Assembly (NCBI RefSeq): GCF_000739015.1 | Contig: NZ_JPUG01000077.1 | Location: 248,001-312,000, forward strand | Source of the DNA: Microvirga sp. BSC39 | GTDB lineage: Bacteria; Pseudomonadota; Alphaproteobacteria; Rhizobiales; Beijerinckiaceae | Direction: 5' to 3' | Length of the DNA: 64,000 nucleotides | In this document: one piece after another, positions 8,669 through 17,752 of the stretch | Position numbering within the stretch: the stretch's first letter is position 1 | How the letters are laid out: each line of letters opens with the position of its first letter | Translations under genes and position numbers: made by a program | The notes under the pieces: model-generated | The model's input: only the letters and a program-made list of their open reading frames with translations | What the model was told of the DNA's origin: nothing | Database searches by the model: none

Positions 8669-9415
8669 ATGGCTGAATACGACTTCAACGCTCCCCGCCT
8701 CTTCGTCGAGGCGCCCCTCCAGGCCGGCGCCAGGGTCGCTCTCGACCGGGGACAGGCCAACTACCTGCTGAACGTCCTGCGCCTGAAGAACGACGATTCG
8801 GTCCTGATCTTCAACGGGCGGGACGGGGAGTGGCGAGCCGAGGTCGCGGTGGAGGGCCGCAAGGCAGCCGATCTCGTCTGTGCGGAGCGGATCCGCGAGC
8901 AGGGCGCCGCGCCCGACATCATCTATGCCTTCGCGCCCCTGAAGCACGCCCGGCTCGACTATATGGTCCAGAAGGCCGTGGAGATGGGAGCGGGGGTTCT
9001 CCAGCCTGTCCTGACGCAACGGACCCAGAGCACCCGGGTCAACCTTGACCGGATGCGCAGCAACGCCATCGAGGCCGCCGAGCAATGCGGGATCCTGTGG
9101 ATTCCGGAGGTGCGTGAGGAGCGGACTTTAGAGCGTTTTCTCAAGGACTTGGAGACGGAGCGGCTGGTGATCTTCTGCGACGAGGACGCGCCCGTTTCGA
9201 ACCCGGTCGAGGCCATGGCCAAGCTTGGGAACAATCAAGCTGGTCTGGTTGTTATCGTGGGACCCGAAGGAGGGTTCACCGATCAGGAGAGAGCGCTTGT
9301 CGCTGCCCGCGAAAGATGTGTTTGCGTATCGTTGGGACCGCGAATCCTGCGTGCCGACACAGCCGCTGTGGCCGCACTCGCGCTCGTTCAGTCCGTGCTC
9401 GGCGACTGGAACTGA
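8669..9415 (+). CDS. rsmE: 16S rRNA (uracil-1498-N3)-methyltransferase
   Basis: RsmE methylates N3 of U1498 in 16S rRNA using S-adenosylmethionine. The 248-residue protein shows the small N-terminal PUA-like domain (RLFVEAPLQAGARVAL and NYLLNVLRLKNDD). It then has the SPOUT methyltransferase knot with QKAVEMGAGVLQPVLTQRTQS, the SAM loop VVIVGPEGGFTDQE and the terminal LGPRILRADTAAVAALALVQ, all diagnostic. In many relatives the next gene is gshA. Here a YbdK-like gene lies between them. It is divergent from the secreted-protein/ubiA pair, with about 200 bases between starts. Confidence 0.96.
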   Translation: MAEYDFNAPRLFVEAPLQAGARVALDRGQANYLLNVLRLKNDDSVLIFNGRDGEWRAEVAVEGRKAADLVCAERIREQGAAPDIIYAFAPLKHARLDYMVQKAVEMGAGVLQPVLTQRTQSTRVNLDRMRSNAIEAAEQCGILWIPEVREERTLERFLKDLETERLVIFCDEDAPVSNPVEAMAKLGNNQAGLVVIVGPEGGFTDQERALVAARERCVCVSLGPRILRADTAAVAALALVQSVLGDWN

Positions 9416-9587
9416 CCTTATCGTCCGACGACGGCTCAAGCCGATCTGCCTTTAGCTTCATAAGCTTAGCAATTTCGCCTCGACCCGCCCCATTCCGGCC
9501 CCATTGAGCCGGAGTTTGGGCCGGTCGCCGCAGGCCGATCCGCATGCGCGAGGATCATTTCTAAAAATAAAAGAAGGACACGAGGAA

Positions 9588-10727
9588 ATGAGCTGGGATT
9601 TCAAGTTCGGCATCGAGGAAGAGTACTTCGTCAACGATGCCCCCAGACGGGATATCGCCAAAGGCAAGATCAGGGAGTTCTTCGCCGCCTGCCGGGAGCA
9701 GGTTTCAGGCGACATCGAACCCGAAATGCTGGAGCCGCAGCTCGAGATCGCCACCAAGCCGTCGCTGGAACTCGCCGACGCCCGCGCCCAGCTGGCCGGC
9801 TTGAGAGCCTCCGTCGGCGCCGTGGCGCGCGACTTCAACCTGTCCATCATGGCCTCCGGCACCCATCCGCTCGCCGTGTGGTCGCGCGTGCGCCCCAACG
9901 CGCAGCCGCGCTACGGCAAGGTCATGCACGACCTGCAGATGCTCGGCAGCCGCACCGTCCTGTGCGGCATGCATGTCCACGTGGAGGTGCCCGATCTGGG
10001 CATGCGCGTGGACATCATGAACCGGATCCAGCCCTTCCTGCCGCTGCTCCTGGCGCTCTCCACCTCCTCGCCGTTCTGGCAGGCGCAGCGCACGGGCCTG
10101 CTCGGCTACCGGCTGGCGGCCTATCGCGAGCTGCCGCGCACCGGCTTCCCGGACCTGTTCGAGAACGAGCAGGATTACCAGCGCTACATCGATACCCTCG
10201 TGGCCGCCCGGGCCATCGAGAATTCCAGCTATGTGTGGTGGGTGATCCGGCCGTCCCTGAAGCACCCGACCCTGGAGCTGCGCGTGGCCGACAGCTGCAC
10301 GAGGGTCGACGACACCATCGCGATCGCGGCGCTCTATCGCTGCCTCGTGCGCCGCCTTAGCCTCGATACGAATCTCAATGCCGGGCAGACCGGCGCCTCG
10401 CGGGCCATCAACGACGAGAACGGCTGGCGTGCCCAGCGCTACGGCATCCACGGCAGCTTCGTCGACGAGAAGACCCGCATGGCCAAACCGGTGCGCGAAC
10501 TCCTGGACGAGACCCTGGATCTCGTGGCCGAGGATGCCAAGGAGCTCGGCTGCCAGCGCGAGCTCGATCTCGCCCGCTGGATCGTGGCCCGCGGCACCAG
10601 TGCCGACCAGCAGCTGACGCTCTACACCGAGGCAGTCGGCCGAGGACTGTCGAACCGGGATGCCCTGGCCGGCGTGGTCGACTGGCTGAGTGCGGAGACA
10701 ATGGGAGAGCCGGCCTTCCGGCATTGA
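9588..10727 (+). CDS. Carboxylate-amine ligase, YbdK/GCS2 family (weak glutamate-cysteine ligase)
   Basis: A 379-residue member of the GCS2 family, ATP-dependent carboxylate-amine ligases; the best-known member, E. coli YbdK, has weak glutamate-cysteine ligase activity. I chose the ATG at 9588 because it follows an AAGGA..GAGG ribosome-binding region and gives the expected MSWDFKFGIEEEYFV start. Motifs are EPEMLEPQLEIATKP, IMASGTHPLAVWSRV and VLCGMHVHVEVPDLGMRVD. The real physiological product is unknown. Its position directly upstream of gshA makes two ligases of related chemistry in tandem. A 10-bp hairpin (10736-10762) lies just after the stop codon. Confidence 0.88.
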   Translation: MSWDFKFGIEEEYFVNDAPRRDIAKGKIREFFAACREQVSGDIEPEMLEPQLEIATKPSLELADARAQLAGLRASVGAVARDFNLSIMASGTHPLAVWSRVRPNAQPRYGKVMHDLQMLGSRTVLCGMHVHVEVPDLGMRVDIMNRIQPFLPLLLALSTSSPFWQAQRTGLLGYRLAAYRELPRTGFPDLFENEQDYQRYIDTLVAARAIENSSYVWWVIRPSLKHPTLELRVADSCTRVDDTIAIAALYRCLVRRLSLDTNLNAGQTGASRAINDENGWRAQRYGIHGSFVDEKTRMAKPVRELLDETLDLVAEDAKELGCQRELDLARWIVARGTSADQQLTLYTEAVGRGLSNRDALAGVVDWLSAETMGEPAFRH

Positions 10728-10735
10728 TGCGGGCC

Positions 10736-10762
10736 CATCGTGCGGCTCTGGCCCGCACGATG
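10736..10762. repeat. Palindromic intergenic element / hairpin after the YbdK-like gene
   Basis: A perfect 10-bp inverted repeat, CATCGTGCGG (10736-10745) and CCGCACGATG (10753-10762), with a 7-base loop. It starts 9 bases after the stop codon and could stabilise or end the transcript, but there is no T-run. The right arm and its flank (CGCACGATGCGCTGGAGCC) resemble elements at 27554-27580 and 54602-54690, so it is probably one copy of a dispersed palindromic repeat. Confidence 0.6.
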
Positions 10763-10881
10763 CGCTGGAGCCCTCATCGTTTTGTGCATGGGTCCCGCAT
10801 TGCACCTTGGCGTTAAGCCCCTTATTGAGAGCCGACGCTTAAGTCGGCGCGCCTTGAACGCGCTTTTTGATGAGGTGATGC

Positions 10882-12252
10882 ATGGCGCGGGACGTATCCG
10901 ATACGACCCCCATTGGTGCGCGGTCGGAACTCGTGGAGTGGATCGCCTCCGGAGAAAAGCCGCGTGAGTCGTGGCGGCTCGGCACCGAGCACGAGAAGGT
11001 TCCTTTCTATAAGGCCGATCTGTCCCCCGTTCCCTATGACGGGACTAAGGGCATTCGTGCGCTGCTGGAGGGCATGCAGGAGCGCACCGGCTGGGCTCCG
11101 ATCATGGAGAACGGCCATCCCATCGGCCTTGCCGATGACCGGGATGGCGGCGCGATCTCTCTGGAGCCCGGCGGGCAGTTCGAGCTCTCCGGCGCCCCGC
11201 TGGGCAACCTTCACGACACGGCCCGCGAGACGGCTCGGCATCTTGCCGACGTGAAGGCTGTGGGCGAACAGCTCGGGATCGGCTTTCTCACGCTCGGCAT
11301 GAGCCCGCTCTGGACACGGGCCGAGACGCCCGTGATGCCGAAAGCCCGCTATCGCATCATGACGAACTACATGCCGAAAGTGGGCTCGCTCGGCCTCGAC
11401 ATGATGTACCGCACCTCCACGGTGCAGGTGAACATGGACTACGCGTCCGAGGCCGACATGGTGAAGAAGCTGCGCGTCTCGCTGGCGCTGCAGCCGATCG
11501 CAACCGCCATCTTCGCCAACTCGCCCTTCACGGACGGCAAGCCCAACGGCTATCTGTCCATGCGCTCCAACATCTGGCTCGACACGGACAGGAACCGCAC
11601 GGGCATGATGGGCTTCGCCTTCGAGGAGGGCTTCGGCTACGAGCGTTATGTGGACTGGGCGCTCGACGTGCCGATGTATTTCGTCAAGCGCGACTCGACC
11701 TATCACGATGTAGCGGGTGCATCCTTCCGCGATCTCTTCGCCGGCAAGCTCGCGCAGCTGCCGGGCGAGCGCGCCACGCACTCGGACTGGGCGAACCACG
11801 TCTCGACCCTGTTCCCCGAGGTGCGCCTCAAGCGCTATCTCGAAATGCGCGGCGCGGATGTGGGCAACCTCGAACACATCGTTGCGCTCTCGGCCTTCTG
11901 GACCGGCATTCTCTACGACGACGCGGCGCTCGACGGCGCATGGGAGCTGGTGAAGGCATGGAGTGCCGAACAGCGGGAGCAGTTGCGCGCGGACGTGCCG
12001 AAGCTGGCCCTCAAAGCCAGCATTGCCGGCCGCACCGCTCAGGATGTCGCCCGCGACGCGCTGGCGCTCTCGCGCGCCGGTCTGGCACGTCGCGCCTGTC
12101 TTGATGAAGCAGGTCAGGACGAGACGAGGCACCTCGCCTACGCGGAGGAGATCGTCGCTTCGGGCCGCACGCAGGCGGAGCGTCTGCTCGAGCGTTACCA
12201 CGGCGCATGGGGCGGATCGGTGAAGCTCGCCTTCAGCGAGTACGTTTTCTAA
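10882..12252 (+). CDS. gshA: Glutamate-cysteine ligase, plant/alphaproteobacterial type
   Basis: GshA joins glutamate and cysteine with ATP, the first and limiting step of glutathione synthesis, in the cytosol. The 456-residue protein belongs to the plant-like class. It has WRLGTEHEKVPFY near the start, GGAISLEPGGQFELSGAPLGNLH for substrate and metal binding, LTLGMSPLWTRAETPVMPKARY and a long helical C-terminal half. The start MARDVSDTTPIG follows a GAGG ribosome-binding element (TGATGAGGTGATGC). It lies 154 bases after the YbdK-like gene. gshB is not in the window. Confidence 0.95.
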   Translation: MARDVSDTTPIGARSELVEWIASGEKPRESWRLGTEHEKVPFYKADLSPVPYDGTKGIRALLEGMQERTGWAPIMENGHPIGLADDRDGGAISLEPGGQFELSGAPLGNLHDTARETARHLADVKAVGEQLGIGFLTLGMSPLWTRAETPVMPKARYRIMTNYMPKVGSLGLDMMYRTSTVQVNMDYASEADMVKKLRVSLALQPIATAIFANSPFTDGKPNGYLSMRSNIWLDTDRNRTGMMGFAFEEGFGYERYVDWALDVPMYFVKRDSTYHDVAGASFRDLFAGKLAQLPGERATHSDWANHVSTLFPEVRLKRYLEMRGADVGNLEHIVALSAFWTGILYDDAALDGAWELVKAWSAEQREQLRADVPKLALKASIAGRTAQDVARDALALSRAGLARRACLDEAGQDETRHLAYAEEIVASGRTQAERLLERYHGAWGGSVKLAFSEYVF

Positions 12253-12267
12253 ACGAGAGTCGCCCGA

Positions 12268-13761
12268 TCAGGCGGCTTTCTCGCTGGCGACGCGGTTGCG
12301 CCCGTTCTGCTTGGCGCGATAGAGCGCGGCATCCGCCAGCGTGATCAGGTCGTCCGGGCGGATGCGGGAGCGATCCAGGCTTGGGATCCGCGTGGCGCTG
12401 CCGATGCTGATGGTGAGGATGCAGTTCGGAGGATTGGCGTCGTGCCGCACGCGAAGGGACTCGACCTTCGCGCGCAGATTCTCCGCGATGGTGGCCGCGT
12501 CGGCCTCGTCCGCTCCCGGCAGGAGAATGGCGAGTTCCTCGCCGCCGTAGCGCGCCGCCAGATCGCCAGGGCGGCGGGCCGCCCCGGAAATGGTCTTCGC
12601 AATGTTCCGCAGGCATTCGTCCCCGGCCTGGTGCCCATAAACGTCGTTGTAGGCCTTGAACTGATCCACATCGATCAGGAGCAGGGACACGGGGGTTTTC
12701 TGGCGCGCGGCGCGAAGCCATTCCACCTCGAGCTGCCTGTCGAAGGCTCGGCGATTGGCCAGGCCCGTCAGGCCGTCGGTGGTGGCCAGGATAGCGAGCT
12801 CCGCCTCCGCATTTTCCCGTCGTCGAAGGGCTCCGGCGAGGATCCATCCGAGCGACCCGATGGTGAGGACGAGCAGTCCGATGATGCTGCTGCGGAACAC
12901 GAACTCCTCGTTCCATCGGGCGAGCGCCTCATCGCGACCCACGGCGGCAATCACCCCGACGGGAAAGATGTGGTTGCGCTGATAGCCGCCCATGCGGACA
13001 AGTCCGTCGATCGGGGAGGTGTAGTCGTAGTTGCCGGAGCCTTTCGCGTTTCTGAATTGCGGGTCGTCGAAGATGTTGGATCCGATCGCCCGCTCGATGT
13101 AGGGATAGCGCGACAGGATGGTGCCGTTCTGGTGAAGGAGGGTGATCGAGCCCTGCGAACCGACATCGAAGCGGCCGAAGAAATTTCCGAAATATCGCGG
13201 CGGGATGCTCGCCTGGACAATGCCGCCGAAGCTCCCATCGGGCTTGTTGAAGCGTCGCGAGATGGTCAGGGTCCAGTCGCCGCCGAGCGGATCGCGGATC
13301 AGGGGACCAGCGAACCAGTCGCTGCTGGCTGCGGTTCTGTGATGCTGGAACAAGGCAAGGGCGCCGATATTCACCCGGCCGCGGTGCCCAGGCAGGGAAC
13401 TGCTCAGAAGAGTCCCGTCCTCGTCGAAGATCGTCAGAGCTTTGATTCGCTGAAGCGGTTGCACCCGCTCGACCAGAAAGACGTCCAGTCGCGCGACGGC
13501 ATCGGGCAAGGTGCCGCCCGTCTCGACCCGGTCCACCACATCCACCAGGAGCGCGTCCGCGAGTTCGAACGTATCCTGGGCATGCTGGGTCAGGGACTTG
13601 GCGAGATTCAGGGTTTCGGCTTGGATCCGGGCGAATTCGTGCGCCCGGTCATGCCAGTAGCGCCAACCCTCCAGGCCCAGGATCACAAGGCAGACCACCA
13701 GCACGAAGACCCGGAGGCCTCGCGCCGAGGATCTCGGCCTTTCCTGAGCGAATGTGGTCAT
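12268..13761 (-). CDS. Membrane diguanylate cyclase with periplasmic sensor (PDC/Cache-type)
   Basis: A 497-residue c-di-GMP synthase. An N-terminal membrane helix (about residues 16-36) is followed by a ~240-residue periplasmic sensor with Cache/PDC features such as SRRFNKPDGSFGGIVQASIPPRYF. A second helix (SIIGLLVLTIGSLGWILAG) leads into a GGDEF domain with LTGLANRRAFDRQLEVEW and active site RYGGEELAIL, an active GGEEL variant. An RPGD inhibitory site lies five residues before it, so product feedback is expected. I chose the ATG at 13761 (MTTFAQERP) over an upstream in-frame start. It converges with gshA, 15 bases apart. Confidence 0.92.
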   Translation of the reverse strand: MTTFAQERPRSSARGLRVFVLVVCLVILGLEGWRYWHDRAHEFARIQAETLNLAKSLTQHAQDTFELADALLVDVVDRVETGGTLPDAVARLDVFLVERVQPLQRIKALTIFDEDGTLLSSSLPGHRGRVNIGALALFQHHRTAASSDWFAGPLIRDPLGGDWTLTISRRFNKPDGSFGGIVQASIPPRYFGNFFGRFDVGSQGSITLLHQNGTILSRYPYIERAIGSNIFDDPQFRNAKGSGNYDYTSPIDGLVRMGGYQRNHIFPVGVIAAVGRDEALARWNEEFVFRSSIIGLLVLTIGSLGWILAGALRRRENAEAELAILATTDGLTGLANRRAFDRQLEVEWLRAARQKTPVSLLLIDVDQFKAYNDVYGHQAGDECLRNIAKTISGAARRPGDLAARYGGEELAILLPGADEADAATIAENLRAKVESLRVRHDANPPNCILTISIGSATRIPSLDRSRIRPDDLITLADAALYRAKQNGRNRVASEKAA

Positions 13762-13786
13762 GACGCGTCCACCATAACGACCCAAG

Positions 13787-14104
13787 CTAGCCTGAGGCTA
13801 ACTTCAGGCCGAGGATCCCGGAGACGATGAGGCCGATGCAGACCAGGCGCATCACGGTGGCCGGCTCGCCGAAGAGATGGATGCCGAGCAGGGCGGTTCC
13901 AACGGTTCCGATCCCGGTCCAGACCGCGTAGCCCGTTCCGACCGGCAGGGTCTTGAGGGCGAGGCCGAGAAGCACGACGCTGACCACCATGCTGAGGGCC
14001 GTCAAAAACGAAGGAACCAGCCGGGTGAAGCCGTCGGTATATTTCAACCCAATGGCCCAACCGATCTCGAACAATCCGGCAAGCGTCAGCCAAGTCCATG
14101 CCAT
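13787..14104 (-). CDS. gdx: Guanidinium exporter, small multidrug resistance family (Gdx/SugE)
   Basis: A 105-residue, four-helix inner-membrane antiporter of the SMR family, Gdx/SugE branch, which exports guanidinium in exchange for protons. The sequence follows SugE closely: [20 protein letters not shown] with the essential membrane Glu13, then [31 protein letters not shown] and [10 protein letters not shown]. The start at 14104 is fixed by a GGAGG ribosome-binding site. An in-frame ATG at 14149 lies inside the upstream riboswitch and is not the start. The specific guanidinium assignment rests on both the protein type and the guanidine-II riboswitch directly upstream. Confidence 0.94.
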   Translation of the reverse strand: MAWTWLTLAGLFEIGWAIGLKYTDGFTRLVPSFLTALSMVVSVVLLGLALKTLPVGTGYAVWTGIGTVGTALLGIHLFGEPATVMRLVCIGLIVSGILGLKLASG

Positions 14105-14122
14105 GACAGGACCTCCGTCATA

Positions 14123-14170
14123 GGCAGGGCCGTCCCTACCGTTTGTCATGAAGGCGAGGTCGTCCTCGCC
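14123..14170 (-). promoter_or_regulatory. Guanidine-II (mini-ykkC) riboswitch controlling gdx
   Basis: On the minus strand two hairpins stand in tandem. P1 is GGCGAGG-ACGA-CCTCGCC (14170 down to 14153) and P2 is GGTAGGG-ACGG-CCCTGCC (14140 down to 14123). Both have seven-pair stems (one G-U wobble in P2) and the ACGR tetraloop that defines the guanidine-II class. A 12-base linker separates them. The gdx ribosome-binding site GGAGG and its ATG follow directly. The linker contains CATGAC (14150-14145), which is complementary to GTCATG at the gdx start (14107-14102). This offers a plausible off-state that guanidine binding would release. That mechanism is inference; the structure is directly visible. 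Confidence 0.93.
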
Positions 14171-14241
14171 CCTTCGGATATAGAGGGTCCGGAAAACGTT
14201 CTCAACAAAATCCGGGCGCGGCCAAAGGTCAGCCTATGAAT

Positions 14242-14538
14242 TTAGTTACCGGCGTCGGATGGCTGGGCGGCGCGGCCCAGGGCAGCATAGGGGTCGAACG
14301 GGGCGTAGATCTGGTGTTTCCACTCGTCGCCGCAATTGATGCAGATCGAACGGACCATGTGATTGCTCCGCTCCAGGCGCCTGAGGAGTTTCTGCTGCCG
14401 CTCTAAGGCCTCGTTCACCTCCGGTTCGGTCCCGGACGGGCGGACGGTGAGCCGAAGCGGCTTGTCCTCCGGCGCAGCTTGAGCCAAGGCCGGACCCGTG
14501 AGCAGAAGGAGGCTGGCGGTCCATAGAAGGCGGGTCAT
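14242..14538 (-). CDS. Small exported protein with CxxC motif
   Basis: A 98-residue protein starting with a clear signal peptide (MTRLLWTASLLLLTGPALAQA, cleavage near residue 20). The mature part is charged and helical (EVNEALERQQKLLRRLERSNHM) and ends with ICINCGDEWKHQIYAPFDPYAA, in which the CINC pair could bind metal or form a disulfide. No known function is recognised. It lies upstream of gdx on the same strand, but the riboswitch separates the two, so they are probably independently controlled. A periplasmic location is predicted. Confidence 0.72.
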   Translation of the reverse strand: MTRLLWTASLLLLTGPALAQAAPEDKPLRLTVRPSGTEPEVNEALERQQKLLRRLERSNHMVRSICINCGDEWKHQIYAPFDPYAALGRAAQPSDAGN

Positions 14539-14664
14539 CGGGTATCCTGCGGCTGATTTGGCTCTTCCGACTGGACTCCAGGCGACACTGTTTCGTCAAG
14601 GCGGGATCGCCGCCCTGAGACCTTTGGCTGCGGCGGCGTCGCCCGCCGCAGCCCTGCCCGTATT

Positions 14665-17575
14665 TCAGAACCGCACGCTCAAGCTGCCCCGCAGGGTATG
14701 CTCCTGGTCGCGCTGCCCGATGGCGCCGTCATACATGACGCCGACGGTGACCGTCTCGCTCACCTGCCAGTTCAGGCCGGCCTCCACCACGAGGCTGTCG
14801 CGATCGATGGGCGCGCCGACCACGAGGAACGGCGTGGGGAACCCAGCGACGGAAAAGCGCGCCTCGGGGGCTACGTCGCCGAAGGCGTGGCGCCAGCCGA
14901 GCATGCCCTTGAAGGTCACGGTTCCGGCGCTCGTCGGCATGGTTGCGACGACCCGTGCTCCGAGGGTCGAGTAGGTGGTGTCGAACGCGGCCACCTTGCC
15001 GGTTGCCTGGAAGGGTGAGGCATTCTCCACCACGTCGTGGCTGCTCACATGCACGTGGGCCAAGCCCACGAACGGCTCCAGGGTCACGTGGTCCGACAGG
15101 CGGAACGTGTAGCCGACCTCCCCGAAGACCTGCACGGAATCGGCCGAGGTGTCCGTGTCGCCGCCGCGGAAGCGGCCGGCTACGGCCCCACGGGCGAGTT
15201 CGATCTCGTGATGGGCGTAAGCCACGCCGCCGCGCAGGGTCCAGGCCCCGAAGGCGGCGGAGCCGTAGGCGCCGATGTGGAAGCTGTCGATATTGCCCGA
15301 CGCGGCGGCCGCGTCGATGTCGAAGGACGTGGCGAGGTATCCGGCCGCCATGCCGAGGCGGTAGGGGGTGCCGAGACCCGCATCCACGCCGACCACCATG
15401 CCGCCCGTCATCCGCTCCATGGCCGCGGAGGTCGGCGTCGCGTCGGTGCGCCCGAAGGAGCCGAGCACCTTGCCCCACACGCCCCAGCCGGTTCCCCGCG
15501 AGGCCGGAGCCTCTGCCACGGGAGCGGCCACCGGCGTGCGCCGCCCGGGAAGGTCCGCCGCGTATTGAACCGGCTCCGAGTCGATCGCCACGAAGGACGG
15601 AACGGCCCCCATGGCATCGGAGGACGAGCAGCGCAGGCGGCAGAGGATCGCCGCGCGGAACAGGTTCTCGTGGTGCAGAATCGTGATCGGCGGCGTGGTC
15701 TCGGGCTGCAGGGGAGGGACGGGCCTGGGATTGGGGTTGCCCGGATCGCTCGGGTCCTGCCCCGGGTCGTTCCCCGGAAAGACGGGGAGCAGCTCGAGAT
15801 AGACGTTGTTGGCATCCTTGGTCAGGAGCGGCTGGAAGAAAATCAGGTCGTCCACGCCGCTGAACTGGCCCGTCACGCCCCGCTGCGCCGTCAGGATCGT
15901 CCAGCGCCCCGGCGAATACGTTGCCCGCTCGGCATGGACCTCGACGGTGCCGCCCTGGATGGTGGCGCGCCCGTTCGCCACGATCCGGTCGCTCTCGAAG
16001 CGGTTGTTGAGGTCGACACGGTAGGTGGTGCCAGCCGCGATATTGACGTCGCCCCTCACGTTCAGGGTGCGGATGTCGCCGACGCCTGCGCGGCTCGTGG
16101 CGCCATCGACACCCGGAGACAGGATGCTGCCCGACAGCGCATCGATGCTGCCGACGGTGCCGGTGCCGCCGAGCGTCGCGCCGCCATGTACCGTCATGTC
16201 GGATCCGCCCATGCTGCCTGTCACGAGGAGCGTGCCCTCCCGCACGGCCCAGGGCATGGCGGTGTTGTTGTCGTTCTGCGTGGTCCAGGTGGAGGTGTCG
16301 ACCTTCTCGAACCGCTCGAAGTCTCGATATCTGGCGCTGGCGCCGATCTCGCGCACGTCGAAGGTCGCATTCGCCCGGCCGCCGAGCCTGAACGTGTCCG
16401 TGCCCGCGCCTGCGCGCACATGGCCGTCGATGGTCGAACTCGCGCCGATGAGGAGCGAGTCGTTGCCATCGCCCAGATCGATCGCCGTGCCTTGTGCTGC
16501 TTGCGTGCGGATCGTGCCGAAATTCTCGATCATCTCCGATCCGTGCCGGCCGCGCACGGCCACCTCGTCACGACTCGCAATCGTGCCGCCGTCCCGGTTG
16601 ATCACGGTGTTGGCCTGACCGGCATTGCTGATGATGTACAGCCCCTCGCCGTCATTGCCCAAGCCCTGCACGGTGCCGCGGTTCTCGATCCGGTTGGCGT
16701 CGCCTTCGATCTTGATGCCGCGCGCCTCGAGACCCGATGCGGTGATCGTGCCGTCGTTGGTGATCGTGCCCCCGGTTCCGATAAGCCGGATGCCATCGGC
16801 CGTGTAGCCGCTGGTCTCGATGGTGCCGCTGTTGCTGATCGCGACATTCCGGGCCGTGTTCATCGTGCCGCCATCGGCGCGGATGCCCTCGCCGCCGGCG
16901 CCCGTTGTGCGGATCGTGCCCGAATTGACGAAGCTGTTGTTGTGGCCCTCCGCAATCATGCCGCGCGCGGAGGAGCCCGACGTTTGGACGGTGCCGCTGT
17001 TGCGCAGAACGTTGTTCTGGCCGCGCGATCAGGGCCTCCGATGATCTTCCGTGGGTCGAGACATTGCCCGTGTTGACGAGGGTGTTCCTGCTGCCCGTGG
17101 CTTCCAGGCCATCCACCGAGTTCTGCGTCGTCGAGACCGAGCCGTTGTTGGTGATCGTGCTGCCGTCATCCTTGGCATAGATCGCGTTGTAGGCCTGATC
17201 CGCGTTGCAGCCGGTCACAGTGATGGTTGCCCCGTTGGCAACGGTCACCGTGCTGTTGCCCTCCACGCGAATGGCGGCCCCGCTGGGTTGCATCGTAGTC
17301 CCGGCCTGCACCTCCACAGAGGATGGCGCGTTTTCCCGTGCCCAGTAATGGTCAGTCGTCGTGCCCGAACACACCACGCGCGTCACGCCGTTGACGACGC
17401 TCGACGTGCAGGCGGCCTGCGCCGAACCGATGGAAGCCGCCGCGGCGAGGCTCAAGGCCAGAATGCTCGTTGCCGAGGGCCTGCCGAGAGATGGAATGGT
17501 GATGGCGGCCGAACAGGCGCTTGGCCGCTTGCGGCGCGTTGAAAACCTCGACCCAGTACCGCCTCGGCTCGACAT
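14665..17575 (-). pseudogene. Autotransporter (type Va) with one frameshift in the passenger
   Basis: A secreted outer-membrane autotransporter of about 970 residues, broken by a single frameshift. The first segment (17575 down to about 17025) has an extended signal region (MSSRGGTGSRFSTRR..., cleavage after IGSAQA) and Asn/Gly-rich beta-helix repeats (SGTIxTxG type). The second segment continues the same repeats without loss, then a linker, a proline-rich stretch and a 12-strand translocator ending in LRGSLSVRF with the terminal Phe. The frame changes in a short GC tract at 17021-17027, where adding two bases or removing one restores ALIARGQNNVLRNSG. Everything else is intact, so a recent mutation, phase variation or a sequencing error are all possible. 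Confidence 0.85.
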
Positions 17576-17688
17576 GGCGCTTCTCCCTACCGTTATTGTG
17601 TAACGGGGTCAGCTAGGGAGGGCGGATGTGCGGGGTACTCCCCGTTCAGGGAGGAAAACGGTCCTGGCTAAAGGGCAAGAGCCAGAAT

Positions 17689-17744
17689 CATGTGCGTTTT
17701 CGCACATGGCGGGTATGGGAGGAGCCCGGCCGGAAGCCGGGCTC
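17689..17744 (-). terminator. Tandem hairpins downstream of ilvD
   Basis: Two stem-loops lie just past the ilvD stop codon. GAGCCCGGC (17722-17730) pairs with GCCGGGCTC (17736-17744) around a 5-base loop. CATGTGCG (17689-17696) pairs with CGCACATG (17701-17708) around a TTTT loop. They are the likely end of the ilvD transcript. No long T-run follows the first, so it may work as a stabilising or Rho-associated hairpin. Confidence 0.55.
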
Positions 17745-17752
17745 TGTCTCAA

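Noticed and set aside
10822-12201. A 459-codon minus-strand frame over gshA
   Set aside because: Antisense to gshA; composition rich in His/Arg/Gly typical of shadows.
14105-14149. N-terminal 15-residue extension of the guanidinium exporter from the ATG at 14149
   Set aside because: The extension is encoded by the riboswitch linker and P2 hairpin; the true start at 14104 has a GGAGG site and matches SugE.
15037-17076. A 679-codon plus-strand frame in the autotransporter region
   Set aside because: It is antisense to repeats of the autotransporter; the repeats give a long stop-free reverse frame but no signal or domain.
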